Source of the DNA: M3007 sp041736625
GTDB taxonomy: Bacteria; Bacteroidota; Bacteroidia; Chitinophagales; Saprospiraceae
Assembly (NCBI GenBank): GCA_041736625.1
Contig: JBGSTG010000117.1
Span: 1 to 64,000, forward strand
Reading direction: 5' to 3'
DNA length: 64,000 bases
Within the stretch, counting starts at the first letter, position 1, and each line of letters begins with the position of its first letter. The notes under the pieces are model-generated. The model searched no databases, was not told where the DNA came from, and saw only the letters and a program-made list of their open reading frames with translations. Positions 35,835 to 44,080 of this stretch are shown here, piece by piece. The position numbers were made by a program, and so were the translations under genes.

Positions 35835-37343
35835 GTGCAACACCCTACCCTACCCATTGGCCACCAGCCCCTGACAACGGCCCTGCTCAATCAAATCCTG
35901 CAACCCGGCCAAACGCTCTCCCTCGACGACCGGGCCCGCGACCGCATCAACCATTGCCGCCGTTACCTCGACGACAAACTGACCGACACCCAGGCGCTGC
36001 ACTACGGCATCAACACCGGCTTCGGCTCCCTGTGCAACATCCGTATTTCCGACGCCGACATCGAGCGACTGCAACTCAACCTCGTGCGGTCGCACGCAGC
36101 CGGGGCGGGCGATTGCGTGCCGCCCGAGCTGGTGCGCATCATGCTGGCGCTGAAAGTCCAGTGCCTGTCGCAGGGACATTCGGCCGTGCGCGACGCCGTG
36201 GTCGACCGGCTGATCGATTTTTACAATGCCGGCGCCTTGCCCGTGGTTTTCGAACTGGGCTCGCTCGGCGCTTCGGGCGACCTGGCGCCCCTGGCCCACC
36301 TCAGCCTGCCGATCATCGGCGAGGGCGAGTTCTGGTATGAGGGGCGGCGGCAACGCGCCGATGTGGTGCACACCCTGCAGCACTGGGCGCCCCTGCGCTT
36401 CCAGGCCAAGGAAGCCCTCGCCATGCTCAACGGCACCCAGTTTTCGGCTGCCTACGCCGTATGGTGCCTGCAGGAGACCGAACGCCTGAGCGCCTGGGCG
36501 GACTTCAATGCGGCGCTCGGATACGACGCTTTCCTCTGCAGCACCTCCCCCCTCGACGCGCGCATCCACGCCATCCGCCCGCACGCCGGGCAGATCGAAA
36601 CAGCCGAACGCCTGCGGCGCTGGTTGGCCGGCAGCGCCATCAGCGCGCTGGAGAAGTCCTCCGTACAAGACCCCTACGCCTTCCGCTGCGTGCCACAGGT
36701 GCATGGCGCCTCCGCCGATGCGATCGCGCACGTGCGCCACATGACCTACGTGGAGATCAACTCCGTGACCGACAACCCCAACGTCTTTCCCGACTCCGAC
36801 GCCATCCTGTCCGGCGGCAATTTTCACGCCCAACCGCTGGCGTTGCCCCTCGACTACCTGGCCCTGGCCCTGTCGGAACTGGGCAGCATCAGCGAACGGC
36901 GCGTCTACCAGCTCATCGGCGGGCAACGCGGCCTGCCGGCCTTCCTGACGGACAATCCGGGACTCCACTCGGGCTTCATGATCGCCCAATACACTGCGGC
37001 GGCCATCGTCAGCCAGAACAAAGGGCTGTGTACCCCGGCTTCGGCCGACAGCATGGTGAGCTGCAACGGTCAGGAAGACCACGTGAGCATGGCCGCCAAC
37101 GCTGCCACCAAAGCCCGGCGCGTGGTGCTCAACCTCGAGCGACTGCTGGCCATCGAGCTGATGGTGGCCGCCCAGGCCCTCGGGTTCCGGCGTCCGCACC
37201 GCAGCTCCGAAGCGATAGAGGCCGTGGTAGAAAAATACCGGGCTGTGGTGCCCCGACTCGAAGAAGACCGCATCTTGAGCGGCGACATCCAAAAGACCAT
37301 CCGGTTCATGCGGGAAACACCGCTTGCGCCGCCTCAACCGTAA
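35835..37343 (+). CDS. hutH: Histidine ammonia-lyase
   Basis: 502 residues from the GTG at 35835; no ATG is near and the upstream TTG overlaps the promoter. HutH removes ammonia from histidine to give urocanate. The Ala-Ser-Gly that cyclises to the MIO cofactor is at residues 146-148 (GASGDLAPLAH). YGINTGFGSL near the N-terminus, QDPYAFRCVPQVHGA, and NPNVFPD match the family active-site segments. A histidine rather than tyrosine/phenylalanine ammonia-lyase is favoured by length, but no other hut genes are in the window. recF follows after 37 bp. Confidence 0.93.
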   Translation: MQHPTLPIGHQPLTTALLNQILQPGQTLSLDDRARDRINHCRRYLDDKLTDTQALHYGINTGFGSLCNIRISDADIERLQLNLVRSHAAGAGDCVPPELVRIMLALKVQCLSQGHSAVRDAVVDRLIDFYNAGALPVVFELGSLGASGDLAPLAHLSLPIIGEGEFWYEGRRQRADVVHTLQHWAPLRFQAKEALAMLNGTQFSAAYAVWCLQETERLSAWADFNAALGYDAFLCSTSPLDARIHAIRPHAGQIETAERLRRWLAGSAISALEKSSVQDPYAFRCVPQVHGASADAIAHVRHMTYVEINSVTDNPNVFPDSDAILSGGNFHAQPLALPLDYLALALSELGSISERRVYQLIGGQRGLPAFLTDNPGLHSGFMIAQYTAAAIVSQNKGLCTPASADSMVSCNGQEDHVSMAANAATKARRVVLNLERLLAIELMVAAQALGFRRPHRSSEAIEAVVEKYRAVVPRLEEDRILSGDIQKTIRFMRETPLAPPQP

Positions 37344-37380
37344 ACCGCCCTCACTTACCTTAGCACCCACGCACCCGTCC

Positions 37381-38460
37381 TTGAATCTGCTCTCCCTCAA
37401 GCTCACCCATTTTAAGAACCACTCCGGCCGGTCGTTCGACTTTTCCAGGGGGCTCAACGGCCTGGCCGGCCTCAACGGCGTGGGCAAAACAAACGTGCTG
37501 GAGGCCATTTACTACCTGTGCATGGGCCGCAGCCACAGCGGGCTGAGCGACCGCCAACTGGTGCAACACGGCGCCGATTTTTTTCGGCTGGAAGGAAAAT
37601 TCGCGCGGATGGGGGCCATGGAGAAAATGGTGGTCAAGTACCCGGTAAACCAGCGCAAGGTACTGGAGCGCGACGGCGTGGAACTCACCCGGCTCAGCCA
37701 GCACATCGGCCGGTATCCAGTGGTGATGATCGCGCCCGACGACGTGGCGCTGGTGCAGGAGGGCAGTGAAGACCGCCGCCGGTTTGTCGACAGCGCCCTG
37801 GCACAGTCCGACCCGGAATACCTCGACGCCCTCGTGCGCTACCAGAACACCCTCAAACAACGGAATGCCCTGCTGAAATCGTTTTCCGGACAGCGCAGCT
37901 TCGACGCATCGCTGCTGGAAGCCATAGACCGGCTGCTGCCCCAGCCCGCCGCCCTGATCCATGCGCGCCGCAAACAGTTTGCAGCCGATCTGCTACCCCT
38001 GTTCCAGGAGCTGTACGCCCTGTTGAGCAGCGACCGGGAAGCGGCGGCGTTCGCCTACACCTCCGACCTCGACCAACAGGACATGGCCAGCCTGCTGCGC
38101 GAAAGGATCGAAAAAGACCGATTGCTCGAACGCACCACGGCTGGCGTGCACCGCGATGATCTGGTGTTGTTGCTGGACGAGCAGCCGGTGAAGAAGTTTG
38201 GCTCCCAGGGGCAGCTCAAAACGTTCCTGCTCGCCCTCCGGCTCGCCCAGTACGAGCTGCTGCGGCACGCTTCGGGCATGGCTCCCATTTTACTGCTCGA
38301 CGATGTGTTCGACAAACTGGACGCCACGCGCGTGGGCAGCCTCATCGGTATGCTGGTCGGCCGAAACTACGGCCAGGTGTTTTTGACGGATACGCACCGG
38401 GAAAGACTGGAGGCGGTGATGGGGGTGGGAAAGGAGGCGGTGGTGTTTGGGTTGGGGTAA
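37381..38460 (+). CDS. recF: DNA replication/repair protein RecF
   Basis: 359 residues from the TTG at 37381, giving MNLLSLKLTHFKNHSGRSFD, the usual RecF opening; another TTG at 37324 would overlap hutH. SMC-like ATPase that helps load RecA at gaps with RecO/RecR. Walker A is GLNGVGKTN (residues 30-38) and Walker B is ILLLDDVFDKLD near the C-terminus. The signature region KKFGSQGQLKTFLLALRLAQ is present. TACCTTAG at 37356-37363, one mismatch from the -7 consensus, may be its promoter. A palindromic element starts at the base after the stop. Confidence 0.93.
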   Translation: MNLLSLKLTHFKNHSGRSFDFSRGLNGLAGLNGVGKTNVLEAIYYLCMGRSHSGLSDRQLVQHGADFFRLEGKFARMGAMEKMVVKYPVNQRKVLERDGVELTRLSQHIGRYPVVMIAPDDVALVQEGSEDRRRFVDSALAQSDPEYLDALVRYQNTLKQRNALLKSFSGQRSFDASLLEAIDRLLPQPAALIHARRKQFAADLLPLFQELYALLSSDREAAAFAYTSDLDQQDMASLLRERIEKDRLLERTTAGVHRDDLVLLLDEQPVKKFGSQGQLKTFLLALRLAQYELLRHASGMAPILLLDDVFDKLDATRVGSLIGMLVGRNYGQVFLTDTHRERLEAVMGVGKEAVVFGLG

Positions 38461-38502
38461 CGAGTGAACCACTCGTCCTACGAGTATACTCGTAGGACGA
38501 GT
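38461..38502. repeat. Iterated CGAGT palindrome directly after recF
   Basis: 38471-38502 is a perfect 32-bp palindrome with no loop. Each 15-base half is itself an inverted repeat (ACTCGT, three bases, ACGAGT). A further CGAGT/ACTCG pair at 38461-38475 starts right after the recF TAA, so the unit alternates orientation five times. There is no T-tract after it. It ends 17 nt before the next start codon. Confidence 0.9.
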
Positions 38503-38519
38503 ATAAAACACTGACAATC

Positions 38520-39110
38520 ATGCACTACTGGGAACAACGCTGGCAAACCGGCCAAACCGGCTGGGACCTCGGAGCGGCTTCGCCACCGCTTGCCGCTTAC
38601 ATTGATCAAATCAAAGAACCGCAGAAAGCGGAGCCGCTGCTTATCCCGGGCTGTGGCAGCGGCTACGAGGCCCTGTACCTGCTCGACCAGGGCTTCACGA
38701 ACGTGACCATGCTTGACCTGGCGCCCTCCGCCGTGGATGCCCTGAAAAAACGGCTGGACCGGCACCGCCCGGATTGGGAGGCCGCCATGCGCGTGCTGGC
38801 GGGCGATTTTTTTGAACACGCAGGCGCGTACGCGCGCATCCTCGAGCAAACCTTCTTTTGCGCCATCGACCCCGCCTGGCGCCTCCGGTACACCGAACAC
38901 ATGCACCGCATCCTGCGTCCGGGCGGCAAACTGGCCGGGGTGCTGTTCAACCGGGATTTCGACGGCGGCCCGCCGTTCGGCGGCAGCATTGACGAGTACC
39001 AGGCGCTTTTTGCGCCGTATTTCGAGATCAGAACCCTGGCGCCATGCTACAACTCCGCGCCTCCCCGTGCCGGCGCCGAAGCCTTCCTGATCGCCGTGAA
39101 ACCCGGCTGA
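38520..39110 (+). CDS. TPMT-type SAM-dependent methyltransferase
   Basis: 196 residues. The N-terminus HYWEQRWQTGQTGWDLG and the SAM site LLIPGCGSGYEALYLLDQGF are typical of the thiopurine S-methyltransferase family (PF05724). Motifs FTNVTMLDLAPSAV, CAIDPAWRLRYTEHM and LRPGGKLAGVLF follow in order. Bacterial members methylate thiols, selenium or tellurium oxyanions; the substrate here is not known. The gene follows recF by 59 bp, with the CGAGT palindrome between them. Confidence 0.88.
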   Translation: MHYWEQRWQTGQTGWDLGAASPPLAAYIDQIKEPQKAEPLLIPGCGSGYEALYLLDQGFTNVTMLDLAPSAVDALKKRLDRHRPDWEAAMRVLAGDFFEHAGAYARILEQTFFCAIDPAWRLRYTEHMHRILRPGGKLAGVLFNRDFDGGPPFGGSIDEYQALFAPYFEIRTLAPCYNSAPPRAGAEAFLIAVKPG

Positions 39111-39393
39111 CCATTCTTTACCACTTTTTCCCACCATCGCCGTTCAACCCGCCTGGAGCGCCTGTGATGGGGGCCGTGCCGTTTCCTGTAACCGGAAACA
39201 CAGGCCATTTCATGCCCCGGTTCAGGCTGTCAAAGGCTCGTTAGCCCCACTTCCCTCTCGCCCATCCCGTTGGAAATGTGCCCGTTCTGCTTTTGCCGGC
39301 AAAGAATCGGGCATAATAGTCATTTATACACAATGACTTATTAATTGATTATCAACTATTTTTGTTTTAATTTAAAAAAAATGTATAAAAAAG

Positions 39394-39428
39394 TGTTGCA
39401 AAGTGGGAAATTGTGGTAAAACGTTGTA
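39394..39428 (+). promoter_or_regulatory. Candidate MraZ-box array upstream of mraZ
   Basis: TG-rich pentamers recur at an exact 10-bp period: TGTTG at 39394, TGGGA at 39404, TGGTA at 39414, TTGTA at 39424. In other bacteria MraZ represses its own operon by binding TGGGN repeats spaced 5 bp apart. The last repeat overlaps the -7 box, as expected for autorepression. The outer repeats are degenerate. Confidence 0.42.
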
Positions 39429-39434
39429 CATTTG
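39427..39434 (+). promoter_or_regulatory. Candidate -7 box of the dcw operon
   Basis: TACATTTG, 66 nt before the mraZ GTG. TTG at 39411-39413 is only 13 nt upstream, so a proper -33 is not evident. Confidence 0.5.
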
Positions 39435-39499
39435 TGGCTATGAAAATGGGCGGTTTGTATTCCTGTGTATAAGACGCCCTTTCATGTAAAAACCTTACC

Positions 39500-40015
39500 G
39501 TGAAACTGATTGGCGAATATCCCGTTGCAATTGACAACAAGGGCCGACTGCGCTTGCCGACGGGCCTGTTGAAGCAATTGGGAGACAAGCCGGAGGGCGA
39601 GGGCGGCTATGGATTTGTGCTGAACAGGGGTTTTGAAAAGTGTCTGACGTTGTACCCCCAACCGGTATGGGAGCAGATTTCCGCCCGCCTGAGCAAACTG
39701 AACCGCTTCAACGATCGCAACCGGATGTTTTTGCGCTCCTTTTACCTGGGCGCGGCCCCGGTGGAGACCGATTCGGCCGATCGCATCCTGATCCAGAAAC
39801 CCTTGATGGATTATGCATCACTGAACGATCAGGCCATATTGATTGCCATGGACGACCGGATAGAGATCTGGTCGCCCGAACAATACGACGCCATGTTGTC
39901 CATCAACCCCAACGATTTTGCCGATCTGGCCAACCAGGTCATGGGCGGCGGGAACGAGGGCGCCGGCGGAAAAGAAGATACAGAACTGGACGATTTGCTC
40001 GGTTCGCTGCGCTGA
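39500..40015 (+). CDS. mraZ: Division/cell-wall cluster transcriptional regulator MraZ
   Basis: 171 residues from the GTG at 39500, slightly longer than the usual ~150. It has two SpoVT/AbrB-like halves: MKLIGEYPVAIDNKGRLRLP and, after ~80 residues, RSFYLGAAPVETDSADRILI. Binds TGGGN-type repeats and controls the dcw operon. It is the first gene of the cluster, and candidate boxes lie just upstream. The last ~20 residues (GGGNEGAGGKEDTELDDL) form an acidic Gly-rich tail that is not part of the fold. rsmH follows after 20 bp. Confidence 0.93.
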   Translation: MKLIGEYPVAIDNKGRLRLPTGLLKQLGDKPEGEGGYGFVLNRGFEKCLTLYPQPVWEQISARLSKLNRFNDRNRMFLRSFYLGAAPVETDSADRILIQKPLMDYASLNDQAILIAMDDRIEIWSPEQYDAMLSINPNDFADLANQVMGGGNEGAGGKEDTELDDLLGSLR

Positions 40016-40035
40016 CCCCAAGACGCCGACGCGCT

Positions 40036-40950
40036 ATGTATCACATCCCCGTATTGCTGGCAGAATCAATAGAGTGGCTCGATATCAAGCCCGACGGCAT
40101 GTACGTGGATGCTACGTTTGGAGGAGGAGGACATGCGCGGGCCATACTCGATAAAATAAGCGGCAAAGGCCGCTTGTTCGCCTTCGACCAGGATGAGGAC
40201 GCCGAAAAAAACGCCCGGCAACTCCCTTTTGCCGAAAACGCTTCGTTCGTATTCATCCGGTCGAATTTCAGGCACTTGAAAAGACAGCTTCGCGCCGAGG
40301 GGGTAAAGCCCGGCACCGTAGACGGCATATTGGCCGACCTCGGGGTCAGCAGCCACCAACTCGACACCGCCGATCGCGGGTTCAGCTACCGGTTCGACGC
40401 CTCGCTCGACATGCGGATGAACACCGCCGAAGGCCCTACCGCCGCGGACGTGCTCAACCGGTACAGTCAGGAGGATTTGCACCGGATGCTGGGCGAACTG
40501 GGTGAAGTGCGGAATGCCCGCACCCTCGCCCAGCACCTCGCCCAACAGCGCCAGACCAGGCCCTTTCAGACAACGGGGGACCTGCTGACTGCCCTGGAGC
40601 CGCTCATCCGCGGCGAAAGGCTCCGCTACCTCTCCCAGGTGTTCCAGGCCCTTCGCATGGAAGTGAACGACGAACTCGGCGCATTAGAGGACTTCCTAAC
40701 CGACGCATTAACCATGCTTCGTCCGGGAGGGCGGCTGGTAGTCATCGCCTACCACTCGCTCGAAGACCGTTTAGTGAAAAATGTGATGAAAACCGGCAAC
40801 GCCGGGGGCGAAGTGCAACAGGACTTCTACGGGAACATCGAGCGACCGTTTGAGGTGCTGACCAAAAAGGCCCTTACGCCCCCGGCGGCCGAAACAAGAG
40901 AAAATCCGCGCGCGCGCAGCGCCAAGTTGCGCGCCGCAACCAGAAGATAA
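40036..40950 (+). CDS. rsmH: 16S rRNA (cytosine-1402-N4)-methyltransferase
   Basis: 304 residues from the ATG at 40036; the open frame reaches back to 39640 through mraZ but MYHIPVLLAESIEWL is the family start. SAM-binding motif DATFGGGGHARAIL, LADLGVSSHQLD, DMRMN and VIAYHSLEDRLVK are all present. It methylates C1402 of 16S rRNA near the P site. Second gene of the dcw cluster, with mraZ 20 bp upstream. Confidence 0.96.
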   Translation: MYHIPVLLAESIEWLDIKPDGMYVDATFGGGGHARAILDKISGKGRLFAFDQDEDAEKNARQLPFAENASFVFIRSNFRHLKRQLRAEGVKPGTVDGILADLGVSSHQLDTADRGFSYRFDASLDMRMNTAEGPTAADVLNRYSQEDLHRMLGELGEVRNARTLAQHLAQQRQTRPFQTTGDLLTALEPLIRGERLRYLSQVFQALRMEVNDELGALEDFLTDALTMLRPGGRLVVIAYHSLEDRLVKNVMKTGNAGGEVQQDFYGNIERPFEVLTKKALTPPAAETRENPRARSAKLRAATRR

Positions 40951-41011
40951 CCAAACAGTTCATTCATTTTAACCACCGGCGCAAACCGGTGGCAACAACC
41001 CTCCCACTATT

Positions 41012-41572
41012 ATGCGCTACGCACTCGCTCTCATCGCTGTGCTGGTACTGGCATATTGTACCCAGCCCGAAAAACCGGCCAAGCCGGAAGCGCCTGCCAC
41101 CCCGGCAGTGCCCACCCCACCCCCTGCTCCCCAACTTGGTTCTGTAGACGACATAGATGCGTGGTTCAACACCATGCAAGCCGGCGAGGCGTCCATGAAA
41201 AAGACAGAAAGCACCATCGCCCGCGGGGATGCCACCCACCAGCTAACGACTTGCACAGACGAAAACGGCGAGCCAGCCATACTGAAGGCCGACATCAAGG
41301 GCGCCAAACAGCCAACCGTGCTGGAGTACTACCGCCACAACGGCAAAGTGGTGCTGCTGCGCGAACGCCTGTTGGGGAAATCCAACACCGAAAACCGGTT
41401 CTATTTCGCCGACGGCCAACTGCTGAAAGCCCTCACCAGGGTGGTGCCGGGAAAAATGGCCTCTGACGCTATACCGTTCGCCGACTACAAAAGCCCGTAC
41501 GGCGACCTGGACTTCCGCCTCAAGTACGCCGAAGTGCAGCAATCCGCCGAAAACTACCTGCAAGGAAAATAA
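41012..41572 (+). CDS. Unknown exported protein inside the dcw cluster
   Basis: 186 residues. The N-terminus MRYALALIAVLVLAYC is hydrophobic and ends in a Cys. It may be a lipoprotein signal, but Tyr at -1 is not a standard lipobox. A Pro/Ala-rich spacer (about 20-42) follows, then a globular part (DIDAWFNTMQAGEASMKKTE, LLRERLLGKSNTENRFYFAD, FADYKSPYGDLDFRLKYAE) with no family I recognise. It lies 61 bp after rsmH and 10 bp before ftsL, so it is co-transcribed with division genes. A periplasmic role in division is possible but unproven. Confidence 0.7.
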   Translation: MRYALALIAVLVLAYCTQPEKPAKPEAPATPAVPTPPPAPQLGSVDDIDAWFNTMQAGEASMKKTESTIARGDATHQLTTCTDENGEPAILKADIKGAKQPTVLEYYRHNGKVVLLRERLLGKSNTENRFYFADGQLLKALTRVVPGKMASDAIPFADYKSPYGDLDFRLKYAEVQQSAENYLQGK

Positions 41573-41582
41573 CCCGACCACC

Positions 41583-41897
41583 ATGGCCAAACGGATAGGC
41601 ATCGGCAGCTACCTCAACATCAGCGAAAACACCACCAACTGGGTTTTCAAGAACTTTCCGTTCCTGCTGTACCTGGGCTTTCTGGCCATTATTTACATCG
41701 CCAACGCGCACTTTGCAGAACGCAACGTGCGCGACATCCAGCGGCTCCAAAAAGAGATCAAGGAACTGAAGTGGGAATACACCTCCATCAAAAGCGAGAC
41801 CATGTACCGCTCCATGCAATCCCAGATCGACGAGAGCCTCGAACCGGTGGGCATCAACCTCTCCAACAAAGGACCTAAAACCATACAGTCCAAATAA
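41583..41897 (+). CDS. ftsL: FtsL-like septal protein
   Basis: 104 residues. A short cytosolic N-terminus (to about residue 24), one membrane segment (FPFLLYLGFLAIIYIANAH), then a coiled coil (VRDIQRLQKEIKELKWEYTS) and a short tail. This bitopic topology between rsmH and ftsI is the standard position of FtsL, which links FtsQ/FtsB and the FtsW-FtsI synthase. Sequence identity within FtsL is always low, so the assignment rests on topology and context. Confidence 0.85.
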   Translation: MAKRIGIGSYLNISENTTNWVFKNFPFLLYLGFLAIIYIANAHFAERNVRDIQRLQKEIKELKWEYTSIKSETMYRSMQSQIDESLEPVGINLSNKGPKTIQSK

Positions 41898-41928
41898 AAA
41901 ACTTCACCCGTCACCCTCCACCAACATC

Positions 41929-44073
41929 ATGCTGAACATAAAGAACGAAGTACTGGTTCGGGTTTACCTGATGGCAGCAGCCGTCGTGCTGGGTGCGTTG
42001 GTTATGGGCGGCCGGCTATACCAGATATCGGTGTTGCAAGCCCCCAAATGGCAGTCCAAAGCCGACAGCCTTTTTGTCAAATTTGTCGATGTGGAAGCCG
42101 ACCGCGGAAACATCCTGGCCACCGACGGCAGCCTGCTGGCCACCTCCCTGCCTTTCTTCGACGTCCACTTCGACGCCAAAGCGGAGGGGCTGACCGACGA
42201 AGTGTTTTTCGAAAACGTGGACAGTCTGGCCTGGCTGCTCGCCACCTACGTCGATCAGCAGTACACCCCGGGCGCCTACAAGGACTGGCTGATCAGCCTG
42301 CGCCAGGCGCCCGAAAACACTAAAGGCATCCGGTATGTGCCTATAGCCAAAAACCTCGCGTACAACAAAATGCTGAACGTCAAAGACTTTCCGCTTTTTC
42401 GGCTGGGCAAATTCAAGGGTGGATTGATCATTGAGCAGACCTCGCGCCGCGAGCGACCGTTTAAAATGCTGGCCCAGCGCACCATTGGTTACGTACGCGA
42501 AGGGGCCATGCCCGTGGGCCTCGAAGGATCGTTTGACCAGGTGCTGGGTGGCTCCCGGGGCAAACGCCTGATGATCCGTGTACCGGGAGATGTGTACATC
42601 CCGGTGAACGACCTGGCCGAGATCGAGCCGAAATCCGGCGACGATGTGGTGACCACCCTGGACATCAACATCCAGGATGTCGCCGAAAACGCCCTCCTGG
42701 ATGCCCTGCGCCGCCACAACGCCGACCACGGGTGCGCCATTGTCATGGAGGTAGAGACCGGCGCCATCCGGGCTATGGCCAACATCGGCAAAACGCCCGA
42801 AGGGTGGTGGGAAACGTTCAACTACGCCGTCGGCGAACGGGTCGAGCCGGGCTCCATGTTCAAGCTGGCGAGCTTCATGGCAATGATGGAGGACGGTTAC
42901 GTGGACGATTTTTCGAAAAAAATTCCGGTATACCAGGGTAAGGTCCGATTCTACAAGGAAGACTTGCTCGACGCCGTTAAACACGGCATGGACTCGATGA
43001 CCCTCCGCCAGGTTTTCGCCCAGTCGTCCAACGTCGGCACCGCCACCATGATACAACGGTATTACGGCGACACCCGCAAACCGGCGGCTTTTATCCAAAA
43101 ACTAAAGGATTTCGGGCTGGATCTCCCCACAAACGTGGAGGTGGGCGGAGAGGAGCTGCCGGTCATCAAGAACCCGAACGATCCGAAAAGCGATTGGTCG
43201 GGCACCACCCTGCCGTGGATGAGCATCGGCTACGAGCTGCTGCTCACCCCCTTGCAACTCCTGCAATTTTACAACGCGGTTGCCAACGACGGGCGCATGA
43301 TGAAACCCTACCTGGTGGAGCGCATTGAGCGTTATGGCAAGCCGGTGCGTGCGTTCAAACCCGAAGTGGTCAAAAAGAACATCGCCAGCAGACGCACCCT
43401 GGTAAAGGCCCGCGAGCTGCTCCAGGCGGTGGTGGAGGAAGGCACGGCCCGAAACATCCGCTCCAACCTCTACGCCATTGCCGGCAAAACCGGAACGGCA
43501 CAATTAAACTACCACAAATTCAAATCCGCCGCCGGCATACGGCACCAGGCCAGCTTTTGCGGTTTTTTCCCGGCCGACAACCCGAAATACTCCTGCATCG
43601 TGGTAATCAGCGAACCCAAGCAGGCAGGTTTCCACGGCGCCGACGTGGCCGCTCCGGTGTTCCGCCAGATCGCCGATCAGTGTTTTGCGCTGAAACCGGG
43701 CATGCATCCTCCGTTGAATGCGCTCCCGGCCCCGCAACTCAACCAGGCTAAAATGCCCTACCGGGACGTCGGCGCCAAAGCCGACCTGACGTACGCCATG
43801 CGCTGGCTCCGGATTTCCGGATACCATGACCTGGCCTCCGGCTCGGAATACGCCGCACTGACACCCCGGAACGACTCCCTGCTGATACAACCCCGATCGG
43901 TGGTGGACAAACGCATTCCCGCCGTGGTGGGCATGGGCCTAAAAGACGCCATTTACCTGCTCGAAAACCGGGGTTGCAAAGTGCGTATTCGCGGGGTCGG
44001 CAAGGTAAAAACCCAAAGCATCGCCCCCGGAACACCCGCAGCCCGCCAAACCGTCATCCTGAACCTCGAATAA
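41929..44073 (+). CDS. ftsI: Septal peptidoglycan transpeptidase (PBP) with C-terminal PASTA domain
   Basis: 714 residues. Membrane anchor at ~10-30, pedestal domain, then the transpeptidase: S309-M-F-K312 (EPGSMFK), SSN (in FAQSSNVG), and KTGTA near 520. The last ~60 residues (RIPAVVGMGLKDAIYLLENRGCKVR) form a PASTA domain, common in Bacteroidota FtsI. It cross-links septal peptidoglycan with FtsW. The start is the ATG at 41929. murE follows after 7 bp. Confidence 0.95.
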   Translation: MLNIKNEVLVRVYLMAAAVVLGALVMGGRLYQISVLQAPKWQSKADSLFVKFVDVEADRGNILATDGSLLATSLPFFDVHFDAKAEGLTDEVFFENVDSLAWLLATYVDQQYTPGAYKDWLISLRQAPENTKGIRYVPIAKNLAYNKMLNVKDFPLFRLGKFKGGLIIEQTSRRERPFKMLAQRTIGYVREGAMPVGLEGSFDQVLGGSRGKRLMIRVPGDVYIPVNDLAEIEPKSGDDVVTTLDINIQDVAENALLDALRRHNADHGCAIVMEVETGAIRAMANIGKTPEGWWETFNYAVGERVEPGSMFKLASFMAMMEDGYVDDFSKKIPVYQGKVRFYKEDLLDAVKHGMDSMTLRQVFAQSSNVGTATMIQRYYGDTRKPAAFIQKLKDFGLDLPTNVEVGGEELPVIKNPNDPKSDWSGTTLPWMSIGYELLLTPLQLLQFYNAVANDGRMMKPYLVERIERYGKPVRAFKPEVVKKNIASRRTLVKARELLQAVVEEGTARNIRSNLYAIAGKTGTAQLNYHKFKSAAGIRHQASFCGFFPADNPKYSCIVVISEPKQAGFHGADVAAPVFRQIADQCFALKPGMHPPLNALPAPQLNQAKMPYRDVGAKADLTYAMRWLRISGYHDLASGSEYAALTPRNDSLLIQPRSVVDKRIPAVVGMGLKDAIYLLENRGCKVRIRGVGKVKTQSIAPGTPAARQTVILNLE

Positions 44074-44080
44074 AAATGTC

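Larger units (their letters stand above)
39111..39499 (+). other. 389-bp gene-free stretch before the dcw cluster
   Basis: The first half is GC-rich with no feature beyond a small GTTTCC/GGAAAC hairpin near 39180-39198. From about 39310 it is strongly AT-rich. From 39394 it carries the presumed mraZ control region described separately. No coding frame with family features was found. Confidence 0.6.

Noticed and set aside
35850..37508. 552-codon minus-strand open frame
   Set aside because: Antisense shadow of hutH and the recF start with no recognisable domain.
38471..38502. Palindrome considered as the recF intrinsic terminator
   Set aside because: No T-tract follows and the next start codon is 17 nt away; kept as a repeat instead.
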